A DNA stretch of 64,000 nt from DATLLN01 sp963809205 (GTDB lineage Bacteria; Actinomycetota; Thermoleophilia; Gaiellales; JAICJC01), in assembly GCA_963809205.1 (NCBI GenBank), contig CAWEIS010000011.1:62001-126000 (forward strand). The letters are read 5' to 3'. The translations under genes were made by a program, and so were the position numbers. The notes beneath the pieces were generated by a model. It saw only the letters and a program-made list of their open reading frames with translations, ran no database searches and was not told the origin of the DNA. Positions 8,887-16,583 of the stretch are shown here, in pieces. Every line of letters starts with the position of its first letter. Position 1 is the stretch's first letter.

Positions 8887-9663
8887 ATGAGCGCTCCGCC
8901 CGGCCCGGCGTCGTTCACCTTCGAGCCGCTGTTCGCCGCGCTCGGCCTGGTCGCGACGGTGGTCTACGTCAGGGCCGCGCGCATCCACCGCCCGGGCGGC
9001 CTGCGGATCGCCTCGTTCGGCGCCGGCATCGCGCTGATCGTGCTGTCGGTCAACTCGCCGCTGGAGACGCTGGCCGTGCACTACCTGCTGATGGCCCACC
9101 TGGCGCAGAACGCGCTGATGGCCGACGTCGCACCGCTGCTGGTGCTGCTCGGGCTGAACCGGTCGATGTGGGAGGCCGCGGAGGCGCGCTTTCCGGTGAT
9201 CGAGCGGGTGATCGGGGTGTTCCCGCTGCTGCTGATGCTGTGGCTGGCGGCGTGGTACGGCGTCCACTTCGCGCCTGCCTACCAGTATGCGCTGCGGCAT
9301 CCCGCCTGGCTGAACGCCGAGCATCTGGTGCTGGTGGTCGCCGGCTTCCTGTTCTGGGCGCCGGTGGTGCGGTCGAAGTGGTGGGACCGCTCGCCCGCCG
9401 TGCTCGTCCCCTACCTGGTGATCGCCTTTGTCGCCGCGTCGTTCCTGGGGCTGGCGTTCACCTTCATCCCCGACCCGTTCTACACGTACTACATCGAGGT
9501 GCCGCGGCTGCGGGGCATCTCGGCGGCCGAGGATCAGAACCTCGGGGGGATCATCATGAACACCGAGCAGGCGGTCGTCTTCCTGACGATGATCGGCTTC
9601 GTCCTGTTCAGCCTGGCCGATCGCGAGCAGCGCAACGCCGAGCAAGGCGGGCAGCCGGGATAG
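8887..9663 (+). CDS. CtaG-like cytochrome c oxidase assembly protein (copy 2)
   Basis: A 258-residue paralogue of the adjacent divergent gene. It shows the same architecture: SVNSPLETLAVHYLLMAHLAQN corresponds to the SPIEHLAL...FHLLQN block, WLAAWYGVHFAPAYQYALRHP to the second block, and NAEHLVLVVAGFLFWAP to the third. The ATG at 8887 is chosen because it gives the shortest soluble N-terminus before the first membrane segment. Identity to copy 1 is moderate by eye, indicating an old duplication rather than a recent tandem. A division of labour, such as different oxidases or a hetero-oligomer, is inference. Confidence 0.88.
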   Translation: MSAPPGPASFTFEPLFAALGLVATVVYVRAARIHRPGGLRIASFGAGIALIVLSVNSPLETLAVHYLLMAHLAQNALMADVAPLLVLLGLNRSMWEAAEARFPVIERVIGVFPLLLMLWLAAWYGVHFAPAYQYALRHPAWLNAEHLVLVVAGFLFWAPVVRSKWWDRSPAVLVPYLVIAFVAASFLGLAFTFIPDPFYTYYIEVPRLRGISAAEDQNLGGIIMNTEQAVVFLTMIGFVLFSLADREQRNAEQGGQPG

Positions 9664-9677
9664 CTACCATCGCCTCA

Positions 9678-10079
9678 ATGGCCCGCGAGTCGCGTCACAT
9701 CAGCGAGTGGATCGACCGTCCCGCGCAGGTCGCCTACGAGTACGTGGCGGATCCGACGCACGTGCCGGAGTGGGCGCCCGGACTGGGAAGCGCCGTCGAG
9801 CAGGTCGACGGCACGTGGTTCATCGAGTCCCCGATGGGCCGGGTGGCCGTCGACTTCGCCCCGCCCAACGAGTTCGGCGTGCTCGACCATGCGGTGACCC
9901 TGCCTTCGGGCGAGGTCGTTCACAACCCGATGCGCGTGATCCCCGACGGCGACGCCTGCGAGGTGGTGTTCACGCTGCGCCGGCAGGACGGGGTGAGCGA
10001 CGACGACTTCGAGCGGGACGCGGCGGCGGTCGCGGCCGATCTGCGGACGCTCAAGCAGCTGCTCGTGTCCCGCGGCTGA
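9678..10079 (+). CDS. SRPBCC (START-like) family protein
   Basis: A 133-residue protein of the polyketide cyclase/SRPBCC fold, which binds hydrophobic ligands in a deep cavity. The opening SEWIDRPAQVAYEYVADPTHVPEW is characteristic (strand, short helix, the conserved P-x-x-V-x-x-W), and the C-terminal long helix is FERDAAAVAADLRTLKQLL. The ATG at 9678 follows TACCAT by 7 nt. A hairpin overlaps its stop codon. It lies 14 bp after the CtaG-like gene and may be read with it, but the own-promoter-like box argues for independent expression. Ligand unknown. Confidence 0.82.
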   Translation: MARESRHISEWIDRPAQVAYEYVADPTHVPEWAPGLGSAVEQVDGTWFIESPMGRVAVDFAPPNEFGVLDHAVTLPSGEVVHNPMRVIPDGDACEVVFTLRRQDGVSDDDFERDAAAVAADLRTLKQLLVSRG

Positions 10080-10096
10080 TCGCCACGGGACACGAG
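10062..10096 (+). terminator. Hairpin overlapping the SRPBCC stop codon
   Basis: Perfect 11-bp stem CTCGTGTCCCG / CGGGACACGAG with a 13-nt loop that holds the TGA stop. No T tract follows, as is common in high-GC actinobacteria. Likely a factor-assisted terminator for the gene ending at 10079. Confidence 0.55.
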
Positions 10097-10247
10097 CGCC
10101 TCCTTACCGCGAGCCGCCGCCGTGCCCGAACAGCGAACGCCGCAGGTGGGATGCGCCCGATCAGATCCGACGAGCCCGGCGTGACACTGCACGGGACCGG
10201 CAACGGGGCGGCTTGTACGATCCGCGTGTCGTCGACGAGAGGACGAG

Positions 10248-10463
10248 ATGTTCGAGTACGAGGTCGTGCCGGTCCTGGTGACCCGCGGAGCTGGGAGGAA
10301 CGCCGCCGGTGAGGAGTGGGCGGCGCTGCGCGAAGGGCTGAACGCCCGGGGGCGCGAAGGATTCCGCGTCATCGCCGTGAGCGACGGTAACGAGGGCCGA
10401 GCGATCATCATGGAGCGCCCGGTCGCGACCGAGGACGAGCCCGGCACCGGCCCCGCCGCCTGA
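10248..10463 (+). CDS. DUF4177-like small protein
   Basis: A 71-residue protein beginning MFEYEVVPVLV, with a Trp-containing helix EEWAALREGLNARGREGFRVIAVS. This is the usual plan of DUF4177: one strand, one amphipathic helix, a strand, then a disordered tail, here rich in Pro/Gly/Glu. The ATG has GAGGACGAG just upstream. A perfect-stem hairpin follows the stop and is shared with the convergent gene. Function of the family is not known. Confidence 0.7.
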   Translation: MFEYEVVPVLVTRGAGRNAAGEEWAALREGLNARGREGFRVIAVSDGNEGRAIIMERPVATEDEPGTGPAA

Positions 10464-10472
10464 CGCTGGCCG

Positions 10473-10506
10473 GGGCGGCGCCGACGGTGGTGCGTCGGCG
10501 CCGCCC
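10473..10506. terminator. Bidirectional 14-bp hairpin between convergent genes
   Basis: GGGCGGCGCCGACG and CGTCGGCGCCGCCC form a perfect 14-bp stem with a 6-nt loop, centred between stops at 10463 (+) and 10521 (-). There is no U tract on either side. It should end transcription from both directions. Confidence 0.75.
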
Positions 10507-10520
10507 GGTGCCGGGAAGGC

Positions 10521-10793
10521 TCAGGCCTCGCAGCGGCCGGCGAACGCCGCGGCCTGCGGCTTCCCCTTGTGTCCGGCGTCCTTCATGATCGGCGGCACCT
10601 CAGGGTCGGACACGAAGCTCTGCCAGCCCTGCTCATCCCAGTCGAAGACGACCCAGACGCGGTCTGCCTCGGACGGATCGCGAAAGACGAGGGCGCCCTT
10701 CGATCCGTGCTGCTGGCGCTTCTCCGCGCCGGCGTTCGAGAACACGTCCAGGAAGCGGTCGAAGTCCTCGACCTGTGTTGTTGCGAGCAGCAT
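10521..10793 (-). CDS. Small 90-residue protein downstream of the AmiC-like gene
   Basis: A 90-residue soluble protein, MLLATTQVEDFDRFLDVFSN at its start and VWVVFDWDEQGWQSFVSDPE in the middle, ending KGKPQAAAFAGRCEA. The pattern of two strands with a FDWD and a Trp/Phe-rich helix resembles dimeric alpha+beta barrel (ABM/EthD-like) proteins, though I cannot assign it firmly. It lies 50 bp downstream of the amide-binding-protein-like gene on the same strand and is probably cotranscribed. A substrate-linked role is inference. Confidence 0.65.
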   Translation of the reverse strand: MLLATTQVEDFDRFLDVFSNAGAEKRQQHGSKGALVFRDPSEADRVWVVFDWDEQGWQSFVSDPEVPPIMKDAGHKGKPQAAAFAGRCEA

Positions 10794-10843
10794 CTTGATC
10801 TCCGTTCGTTCGGTGTGGGTCGTTGTCAGGTGTGGCGTCGCCC

Positions 10844-11986
10844 TCAGGCGGTCGCCACCGGGGTGTTGACCGGGCGCTCCTGCGGCTCCATCGCCCCGAG
10901 GTTCTTGACGATGTCGAAGCGGCCGCCCCGGCCCTGGCCGATGTACATGTTCATGCGCACGTGGTGCTGGCCGGGGGCCATCGACGCCGGCCCGCCGGGG
11001 CCTTCGGCGATCTCCGCGTGATCGAGCGCGGCGATCACGTCGGACTGCGTCAGCGTGCCGGCCTCGGCCACTGCCGCGGCCCACAGCCGCAGTCCGCGGT
11101 AGAGCCCTGAACACCCGCTGCCGCCGGTGAACTTCGCGCCACCCGGGTACAGCGCGTCGTACTGTGCCAGCAGCTTCTGACTGAACGGATCGTCGACGGT
11201 CTGGTAGTAATCGAGGCAGCTGTAGACCCCCTCGACGTGTGCCGCCGGCACCATATTCAGGAAGTTTTCCTCGAAGTAGGTGCACACCAGGTGTCCGCCG
11301 CGCCCGCCGAAGCCGGACTTGTGGAGCTGTTCGAGGAACGGAGCCGCGCCGGGCGGAACGGTCGTGTTGAACACCACGTCCGCTCCGGTCGCCGTGATCC
11401 GGTCGACCGTCCCCCGGTAGTCGTCGTGATCGAGCGGGAAGTACTCCTCGCCGAGGATCTCTCCGCCGTTCGCGGTGACGACGTCCCGCACACGCGCGTT
11501 CATCACGTGCGGCCAGATGTAGTCGGCGGACGGCAGATAGAAGGTCCTGGCCCCGGTCTCCCGCATCAGCCACGGGATGAACGGGTCGACCTGCTGGGCG
11601 GGCACCGGCCCGGTGCAGAAGATCAGCGGATCTGACTCCTGACCTTCGTACTGCTCCGGGTAGATGTAGAGCGTTTTGCCCTCGACCACCGCGGGGCCCT
11701 TGATGGCCTGCCGGGTGGAGCTGTAGATGCCACCGAAGATGACATCCACCCGATCGCCCTGGACGAGCTTGGTCGCCGCGGCCGCCGCGACGTCATCGTC
11801 GGTCGCGCCGTCCTCGAGATGTAGGTCGAGGCGCCGTCCGAGCAAGCCGCCCTTGGCGTTGATGTCGCCGATCACCATCCTGGCAACATTGGCGTTGGCA
11901 AGCCCGATGATCGAGAGTGGGCCGGTCTGGTCGGCGATGATCCCGACCTTGATGGGGTCGCCTTCTGGGGTTGGTGAAGCCGCCAC
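10844..11986 (-). CDS. AmiC/UrtA-type branched amide-binding protein, no signal peptide
   Basis: A 380-residue type I periplasmic-binding fold of the amide/urea group (AmiC, FmdD, UrtA). Signature segments are VGIIADQTGPLSIIGLANAN, VIFGGIYSSTRQAIKGPAV, LYIYPEQYEGQESD, TFYLPSADYIWPHVMNARVR and GEEYFPLDHDDY, which parallel the corresponding AmiC regions closely. The start is the GTG at 11986, directly preceded by AGGAGGG. From there no signal peptide is seen; even the longer upstream reading is basic and not hydrophobic. It therefore looks cytoplasmic like Pseudomonas AmiC, a sensor that regulates amidase expression, rather than a transporter lipoprotein. It is divergent from an HD/LuxR regulator (78 bp apart) and upstream of a 90-residue protein. 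Confidence 0.82.
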   Translation of the reverse strand: MAASPTPEGDPIKVGIIADQTGPLSIIGLANANVARMVIGDINAKGGLLGRRLDLHLEDGATDDDVAAAAATKLVQGDRVDVIFGGIYSSTRQAIKGPAVVEGKTLYIYPEQYEGQESDPLIFCTGPVPAQQVDPFIPWLMRETGARTFYLPSADYIWPHVMNARVRDVVTANGGEILGEEYFPLDHDDYRGTVDRITATGADVVFNTTVPPGAAPFLEQLHKSGFGGRGGHLVCTYFEENFLNMVPAAHVEGVYSCLDYYQTVDDPFSQKLLAQYDALYPGGAKFTGGSGCSGLYRGLRLWAAAVAEAGTLTQSDVIAALDHAEIAEGPGGPASMAPGQHHVRMNMYIGQGRGGRFDIVKNLGAMEPQERPVNTPVATA

Positions 11987-12063
11987 GTGCCCTCCTGTGG
12001 ATCGCGGGTTCAGTCGTTCGGAGTTCCTTGCAGCGACGCGTCGTGAGAGGATTCTGTCCGGCC

Positions 12064-13653
12064 ATGCCCGTCGAAACATCGGGAGGACTCCCTATCTTTG
12101 CTCCATCGCTCCGTCTCGGTGAACTGGTCGCGACGCTGGCGCTCGCGCAGGACAACGCCTTTGGCCAGCCGCTCGAGTCCCAGCTGCGGTCATGCTTGCT
12201 GGCGACCTGGATCTGCGAGTCCGCCGACGTTGACGACGACGTGCGCGAGGACGCGTACTGGGTCGCGATGCTGCGCTACGTCGGCTGCACCGGGCACGCT
12301 CACGAGGTCGCCACCGTGTTCGGCGACGAGATCGCGATCCGGGCCCAGACGCTGATCCACGACGCCGCCAACCCGGCGGAGGTGATGCATGACGTGATGG
12401 AGTTCGCGACGGCCGGGCGGAGCCCCGAGGAGCGCGACGCGATCGTCAAGCTGATCCAGGAGACCGCCCGCGAATGGGCGGTGTACAACTTCACGTCCGG
12501 CTGCGAGGTCGCCGACATGCTGGTGCAGCGGCTGGACTTCGGCCCCGGCGTTCGCGAGGCGCTGCGCTACACGTTCGAGCGCTGGAACGGGAACGGATAT
12601 CCCAATCACGTCGCCGGCGAGGCGATCCCGCTGCCGATGCGGGTCGTGCACCTGAGCCACGACATGGAGGCGATCGGCCGGCTGTTCTCGCCCGACAGGG
12701 CGCTCGAGGTGGTCGTCGATCGGCGTGACCGCACGTACGACCCGGCGCTCGCCGATCTGTTCGCCGAGCATGGCCGTGGCTGGTTCGACCGGCTCGACGA
12801 GACCGAGCCGTGGGACGCCGTGCTGGCCCTCGAGCCTGAGCCTCACCGCCTGCTGTCCGGCGAGGAGCTGGACGACGCGCTTGCCGTGGTCGCCGACTTC
12901 ATCGATCTCAAGTCGCCGTACATGGGCGGGCACAGCCGCCGCTCCGCCGAGCTGGCGGCCGAGGCGGCTCGGGTGCTCGGTCTCGCCGAGGAGGACGTGG
13001 CCACCGTCCGCCGCGCAGCGCTGGTGCACGACTTCGGCACCACCATCGTGCCGAACTCGATCTGGGACAAACCCGCCCAGCTGACGCGGGCGGAGTTCGA
13101 CCGGGTCGAGCTGCACCCGATGGTGACTGAGCAGATGCTGCGGCGATCACCGGCCCTCGATGTCCTCAACCCGGTTGCCTCCGCGCACCACGAGAAGTGC
13201 GACGGGTCGGGATACCACAAGCGCCTGCGCGCGGACGGCGACGACCTGGACGCATGCATTCTGGCGGCGACGGAGACGTACGTGGGGCTGACGACCGAGC
13301 GCGCGGACCGCCCGCCGTTTTCGCCAACAGACGCCGCCGCCGAGCTTCGCCGGCTGGAGTCGGACGGTGCGCTCGAGCCCCGGGCGAGCCGGGCCGTGCT
13401 GGTGGCAGCCGGGCACGGCGAGCCGCAGACGCGCACGGGCAAACGGCAGCAGCACCCGGGTGGGCTGACCCGTCGCGAGGTCGAGGTGCTGCGACTCGCG
13501 GCCAGGGGCCTGACGACGGGCGAGATCGCCGAGCGGCTGACCATCGCGCCCAAGACGGCCGACCATCACATCCAGCACATCTACGGCAAGATCGGCGTCT
13601 CGACCCGGGCGGCCGCCGCCCTCTGGGCGATGCAACACACCGTCGTTCAATAA
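12064..13653 (+). CDS. HD-domain protein with C-terminal LuxR helix-turn-helix
   Basis: A 529-residue protein in three parts. Residues about 1-220 are a degenerate HD-like half (RYTFERWNGNGYPNHVAGEAIPL). Residues about 255-430 are an HD-GYP-like domain: GGHSRRSAELA, LVHDFGTTIVPN (the HD pair), ELHPMVTEQML and HHEKCDGSGYHKRL, where canonical GYP is GYH. Residues about 465-529 are a LuxR/GerE helix-turn-helix (LTRREVEVLRLAARGLTTGE...KTADHHIQHIYGKIGVSTR). HD-GYP proteins usually cleave c-di-GMP, but one half is degenerate, so metal-dependent turnover of another signal or pure sensing is possible. It is divergent from the AmiC-like gene, suggesting it regulates that operon. Its stop overlaps the convergent neighbour by 7 bp. 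Confidence 0.85.
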   Translation: MPVETSGGLPIFAPSLRLGELVATLALAQDNAFGQPLESQLRSCLLATWICESADVDDDVREDAYWVAMLRYVGCTGHAHEVATVFGDEIAIRAQTLIHDAANPAEVMHDVMEFATAGRSPEERDAIVKLIQETAREWAVYNFTSGCEVADMLVQRLDFGPGVREALRYTFERWNGNGYPNHVAGEAIPLPMRVVHLSHDMEAIGRLFSPDRALEVVVDRRDRTYDPALADLFAEHGRGWFDRLDETEPWDAVLALEPEPHRLLSGEELDDALAVVADFIDLKSPYMGGHSRRSAELAAEAARVLGLAEEDVATVRRAALVHDFGTTIVPNSIWDKPAQLTRAEFDRVELHPMVTEQMLRRSPALDVLNPVASAHHEKCDGSGYHKRLRADGDDLDACILAATETYVGLTTERADRPPFSPTDAAAELRRLESDGALEPRASRAVLVAAGHGEPQTRTGKRQQHPGGLTRREVEVLRLAARGLTTGEIAERLTIAPKTADHHIQHIYGKIGVSTRAAAALWAMQHTVVQ

Positions 13654-15386
13654 CGGCCGCCGAGCGGCGGTGTCCTGGCCGCCCAGCGTTGCCAGAGGTT
13701 CATCAGCATGCGGTCGACAATCGGCGATGCGGTCGAGTCGAAGAACGACTCCGCCCCTGCGGCGAACACCTCGGATCGGCCCTGGCGGTAGAGCGTCATG
13801 TCGCCTCGCACCGTGCCGCTTGGCATGTGCGGGTCGACCCGGGCGAGCAGCGCGGTCTGGGGAGGCGATGCCGGCCCGAGCATGTCGAACTCGACGCCGA
13901 ACGAGCCGAAGGTCGACCCGTTGTGCAGGCCGGTGCCCCGGAAGAGCCACGGCGCCGCGTCGATGTCGTTGACGCGGTAGGGACCGCGGTGCTGCCCCGC
14001 GTCGTTTGCGACGTACTGCACGCCGACCAGGGTTCCTTCTGGCCTGCCCAGGTCACGCCATTGAGCGATCCTGCGCAGCCTGGTGCCCTCGCGGTCGACG
14101 CGCCAGAAAAAGCTGTCGGCCGACAGGAACGCGAGGCTTCCCCCGAGGTCGCGGTACCCGTCGATCAGGTCGTATTCGTGGGCGGTCACGTACTCCTCGT
14201 GGCCCGCGAAGATGATGGCGGAGTACGTCTCGGCGAGCCGCCGCTCGTTGGGGATCGCCTCGAGATCGTCGTCGGTCAGCAGGTCGGGATGGAGACCGTG
14301 CGTCGCAAGCCAGGCCAGGAAGTCGGTGCGATACCACTGGGGCGGGGCGCCGCCGTTGATGAACGGCAGGCCGAGCTGCACGGTGGACGTGCCCAGCGAC
14401 CCCGCGTACCAGGTGTTCGCCAGGCCGTCGCCGTCGGGGTCGGCGAAGTTGTACGCGGCCCACGTGTTGGTTGGCGCGACAACGGCGATCCGTGTAGCGC
14501 CGGGCTGTGGCGACCGGACGACGAGAGGCGCGTAGCCGACCTGGCCGTGTGCCGAGAGGCGGACGTCGTAGAGCCCGCTCTGAAGCTCCGCCGGCAGGCG
14601 AAGTGCGACGGTGCTGCGGCGGACGCGGTCCGGCGAACCCCACGCGATCCGCGTGGTCGTGGTCACCGGCGCACCGACCATCTGCCGCGCGCCGATGTCG
14701 TTGCCGCCCTGCGAGCCCCCGCCGGTGAGATACATGGCCGCGTCGATTGTCGACGCTCGCGCCGTGACGGACAGGCGCGCGACCTGCCCGGGCCGGTAGC
14801 TGCGGCGGGCGAACGCGGCATCGATACCGACGACTCTGACGACCGCGCCGCGGCGGTCGGCGCCGCCGGTCAGGCACGGGCCGATCGTCGCCGTGCCGCT
14901 CGACGTGGTCGCCGAGACCGACACGGCGTAGGTGCCGGTGCCGGTGGATGGCGGCACCCGCCACGAGACCGCATGCATCCCGGCGCCCGCCTGCTGGGTC
15001 CGCGACCACACCGGCGCGAGCCCCGACAGGCGGTTGGCGCAGACCTCGGTGCGAACCGTGCCCGGGGCGGTCAGGGTGTAGCGCAGCGTCACCGTGGCGC
15101 GGTCGTCCGCGAGCCCCGGGGTGACGGTCGTCAGCCCCGGCCCATCGCCACACCCGGGCAGACCGCCGTTGCCGATCCCGACGATCTCGAGTACCGGCGT
15201 CGGTGGTGGCGACCGTTGTCCGCCCGGGCAGGCGGTCCACCTGTGATGACCGGCGATCTGGAGTGCGGGCAGGCCCGATGCCGGCGCCGGTCGCTCGGAC
15301 GCATCGTGCGTCTCGCCGTGCCCGAGCCACCACGCGGCCCCGGCGACCCAGACGCATACCGCGGCTCCCAGAACGACGCGGTGCAT
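13647..15386 (-). CDS. Secreted protein with N,N-dimethylformamidase beta-subunit-like C-terminal domain
   Basis: A 579-residue exported protein. Residues 1-21 (MHRVVLGAAVCVWVAGAAWW) form a signal peptide or anchor. Residues about 60-290 look like Ig-type beta domains (repeated Thr/Val/Ser strands, e.g. GTGTYAVSVSATTSSGTATI). Residues about 295-560 carry the DMFA2_C-like domain: TNTWAAYNFADPDGDG, FLAWLATHGLHPDLLTDDDL, AIIFAGHEEYVTAHEYDLI and GGSLAFLSADSFFWRV. Known dimethylformamidases are cytoplasmic iron enzymes; secreted homologues are common in actinobacteria and their activity is unknown. The gene is convergent with the HD/LuxR gene and divergent from the SQD1-like gene (39 bp), consistent with a cell-surface glycan or amide role. 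Confidence 0.75.
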   Translation of the reverse strand: MHRVVLGAAVCVWVAGAAWWLGHGETHDASERPAPASGLPALQIAGHHRWTACPGGQRSPPPTPVLEIVGIGNGGLPGCGDGPGLTTVTPGLADDRATVTLRYTLTAPGTVRTEVCANRLSGLAPVWSRTQQAGAGMHAVSWRVPPSTGTGTYAVSVSATTSSGTATIGPCLTGGADRRGAVVRVVGIDAAFARRSYRPGQVARLSVTARASTIDAAMYLTGGGSQGGNDIGARQMVGAPVTTTTRIAWGSPDRVRRSTVALRLPAELQSGLYDVRLSAHGQVGYAPLVVRSPQPGATRIAVVAPTNTWAAYNFADPDGDGLANTWYAGSLGTSTVQLGLPFINGGAPPQWYRTDFLAWLATHGLHPDLLTDDDLEAIPNERRLAETYSAIIFAGHEEYVTAHEYDLIDGYRDLGGSLAFLSADSFFWRVDREGTRLRRIAQWRDLGRPEGTLVGVQYVANDAGQHRGPYRVNDIDAAPWLFRGTGLHNGSTFGSFGVEFDMLGPASPPQTALLARVDPHMPSGTVRGDMTLYRQGRSEVFAAGAESFFDSTASPIVDRMLMNLWQRWAARTPPLGGRY

Positions 15387-15425
15387 TCTTGGTATGGTCG
15401 CAGATCACTCCGCGGGGAGGGATCT

Positions 15426-16583
15426 GTGCGGGTGCTTGTACTTGGTGGGGACGGGTATGTCGGTTGGCCTGTCGCACTGCGGTGCTCGGAGCGAGGCTGG
15501 GACGTCTGCGTCCTGGAGAGCTTCTCGCGACGACGGTGGCTGGACGCGGCCGCGCGGCGGTCGCTGACGCCGATCCGGTCGTGGGACGAGCGGCGGACGG
15601 CATGGCGGGAGCTGACCGGGCACCGGATCGAGTTCATCCACGACGATCTCCGCCGGCCCGAGTGCGCCGCGGCGGCGATCGAGGCGTTCCGGCCAGACGT
15701 CGTGCTCCATCTGGCCGGGCAGCCGAGCGCACGCTGGGCCGACCAGAGCCTCGAGCAGGCGGTGACCACCTTCGAGACGAACGTGTTCGCATCGCTGCGC
15801 ATCCTCTGGGCCGTCGCCGAGCGGGCTGCTGATGCGCACCTGGTCAAGCTGGGGACGATGGGCGAGTACGGGCGGCCGGCGATCGAGATCGCGGAGGGTG
15901 AGATCGATCTGATCCACAACGGCCGCTGTGACCGCCTGCCGTTTCCGCAGCGCCCGCAGACGCTCTACGACCTGAGCAAGCGGCACGACGCCGACAACGC
16001 CCTGTTCGCGGCGCGCGCGTGGCGACTGCGGCTGACGATCCTGCGCCAGGGAGCCGTGTACGGGGTCACGACTCCGGAGACGGATATCGATCCTCGACTC
16101 GTCACGCGTTTCGACTACGACCCGGCGTTCGGTGCTGCGATCAACCGGTTCTGCGCATTCGCGCTGGCGGAGGGCGAGATCGCGATCCACGGCGACGCGG
16201 ATGTTGGATACCCATTCATCCTCCTCGAGGACGCGGTGCGCTGCATCGAGCTCGCCGTGGAGCATCCTCCGGATCGGGGCTGCCCTGTCGTCATGAACCA
16301 GTTCGGGGCGATCGCCCCGCTGCGTGGGCTGGCGGAGCAGGTGGCGGAGGCGGCGGGGGCGCTCGGACGACCGACGCAGGTGACGAGCGAGGGATTTGCC
16401 GGTTCCCGTCCGACGTACCGCGCGGCGTCGCAAAGGCTGCCGGCGCTGGGGTTCCGACCATCGCCCTTCCGCGCCGGCGCCCGCTCGACGCTCCATGCGC
16501 TCTGGCCCCACCGCCGGCGCATTCTCAGGGAGGCGCTGGCCACCGAGCAGCGCCGGCCCGTGTACGCGGGAGCGCTGCGATGA
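15426..16583 (+). CDS. UDP-sulfoquinovose synthase-like (SQD1) extended SDR
   Basis: A 385-residue extended SDR. NAD loop GGDGYVGW at residues 8-15; the SQD1-type signature is strong: LTPIRSWDERRTAWRELTG, LVKLGTMGEYGRP (Thr and the active-site loop), EGEIDLIHNGRCDRLPFP, TLYDLSKRHDADNALFA (Tyr-xxx-Lys) and DPRLVTRFDYDPAFGAAINRF. SQD1 makes UDP-sulfoquinovose from UDP-glucose and sulfite. The GTG at 15426 follows GGGGAGGG; a TATGGT box lies about 30 bp upstream. The stop overlaps the next start (ATGA), coupling it to a sugar aminotransferase. That neighbour suggests an NDP-hexose modified by amination, so the product may not be a sulfolipid precursor. Family certain, substrate uncertain. Confidence 0.85.
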   Translation: MRVLVLGGDGYVGWPVALRCSERGWDVCVLESFSRRRWLDAAARRSLTPIRSWDERRTAWRELTGHRIEFIHDDLRRPECAAAAIEAFRPDVVLHLAGQPSARWADQSLEQAVTTFETNVFASLRILWAVAERAADAHLVKLGTMGEYGRPAIEIAEGEIDLIHNGRCDRLPFPQRPQTLYDLSKRHDADNALFAARAWRLRLTILRQGAVYGVTTPETDIDPRLVTRFDYDPAFGAAINRFCAFALAEGEIAIHGDADVGYPFILLEDAVRCIELAVEHPPDRGCPVVMNQFGAIAPLRGLAEQVAEAAGALGRPTQVTSEGFAGSRPTYRAASQRLPALGFRPSPFRAGARSTLHALWPHRRRILREALATEQRRPVYAGALR

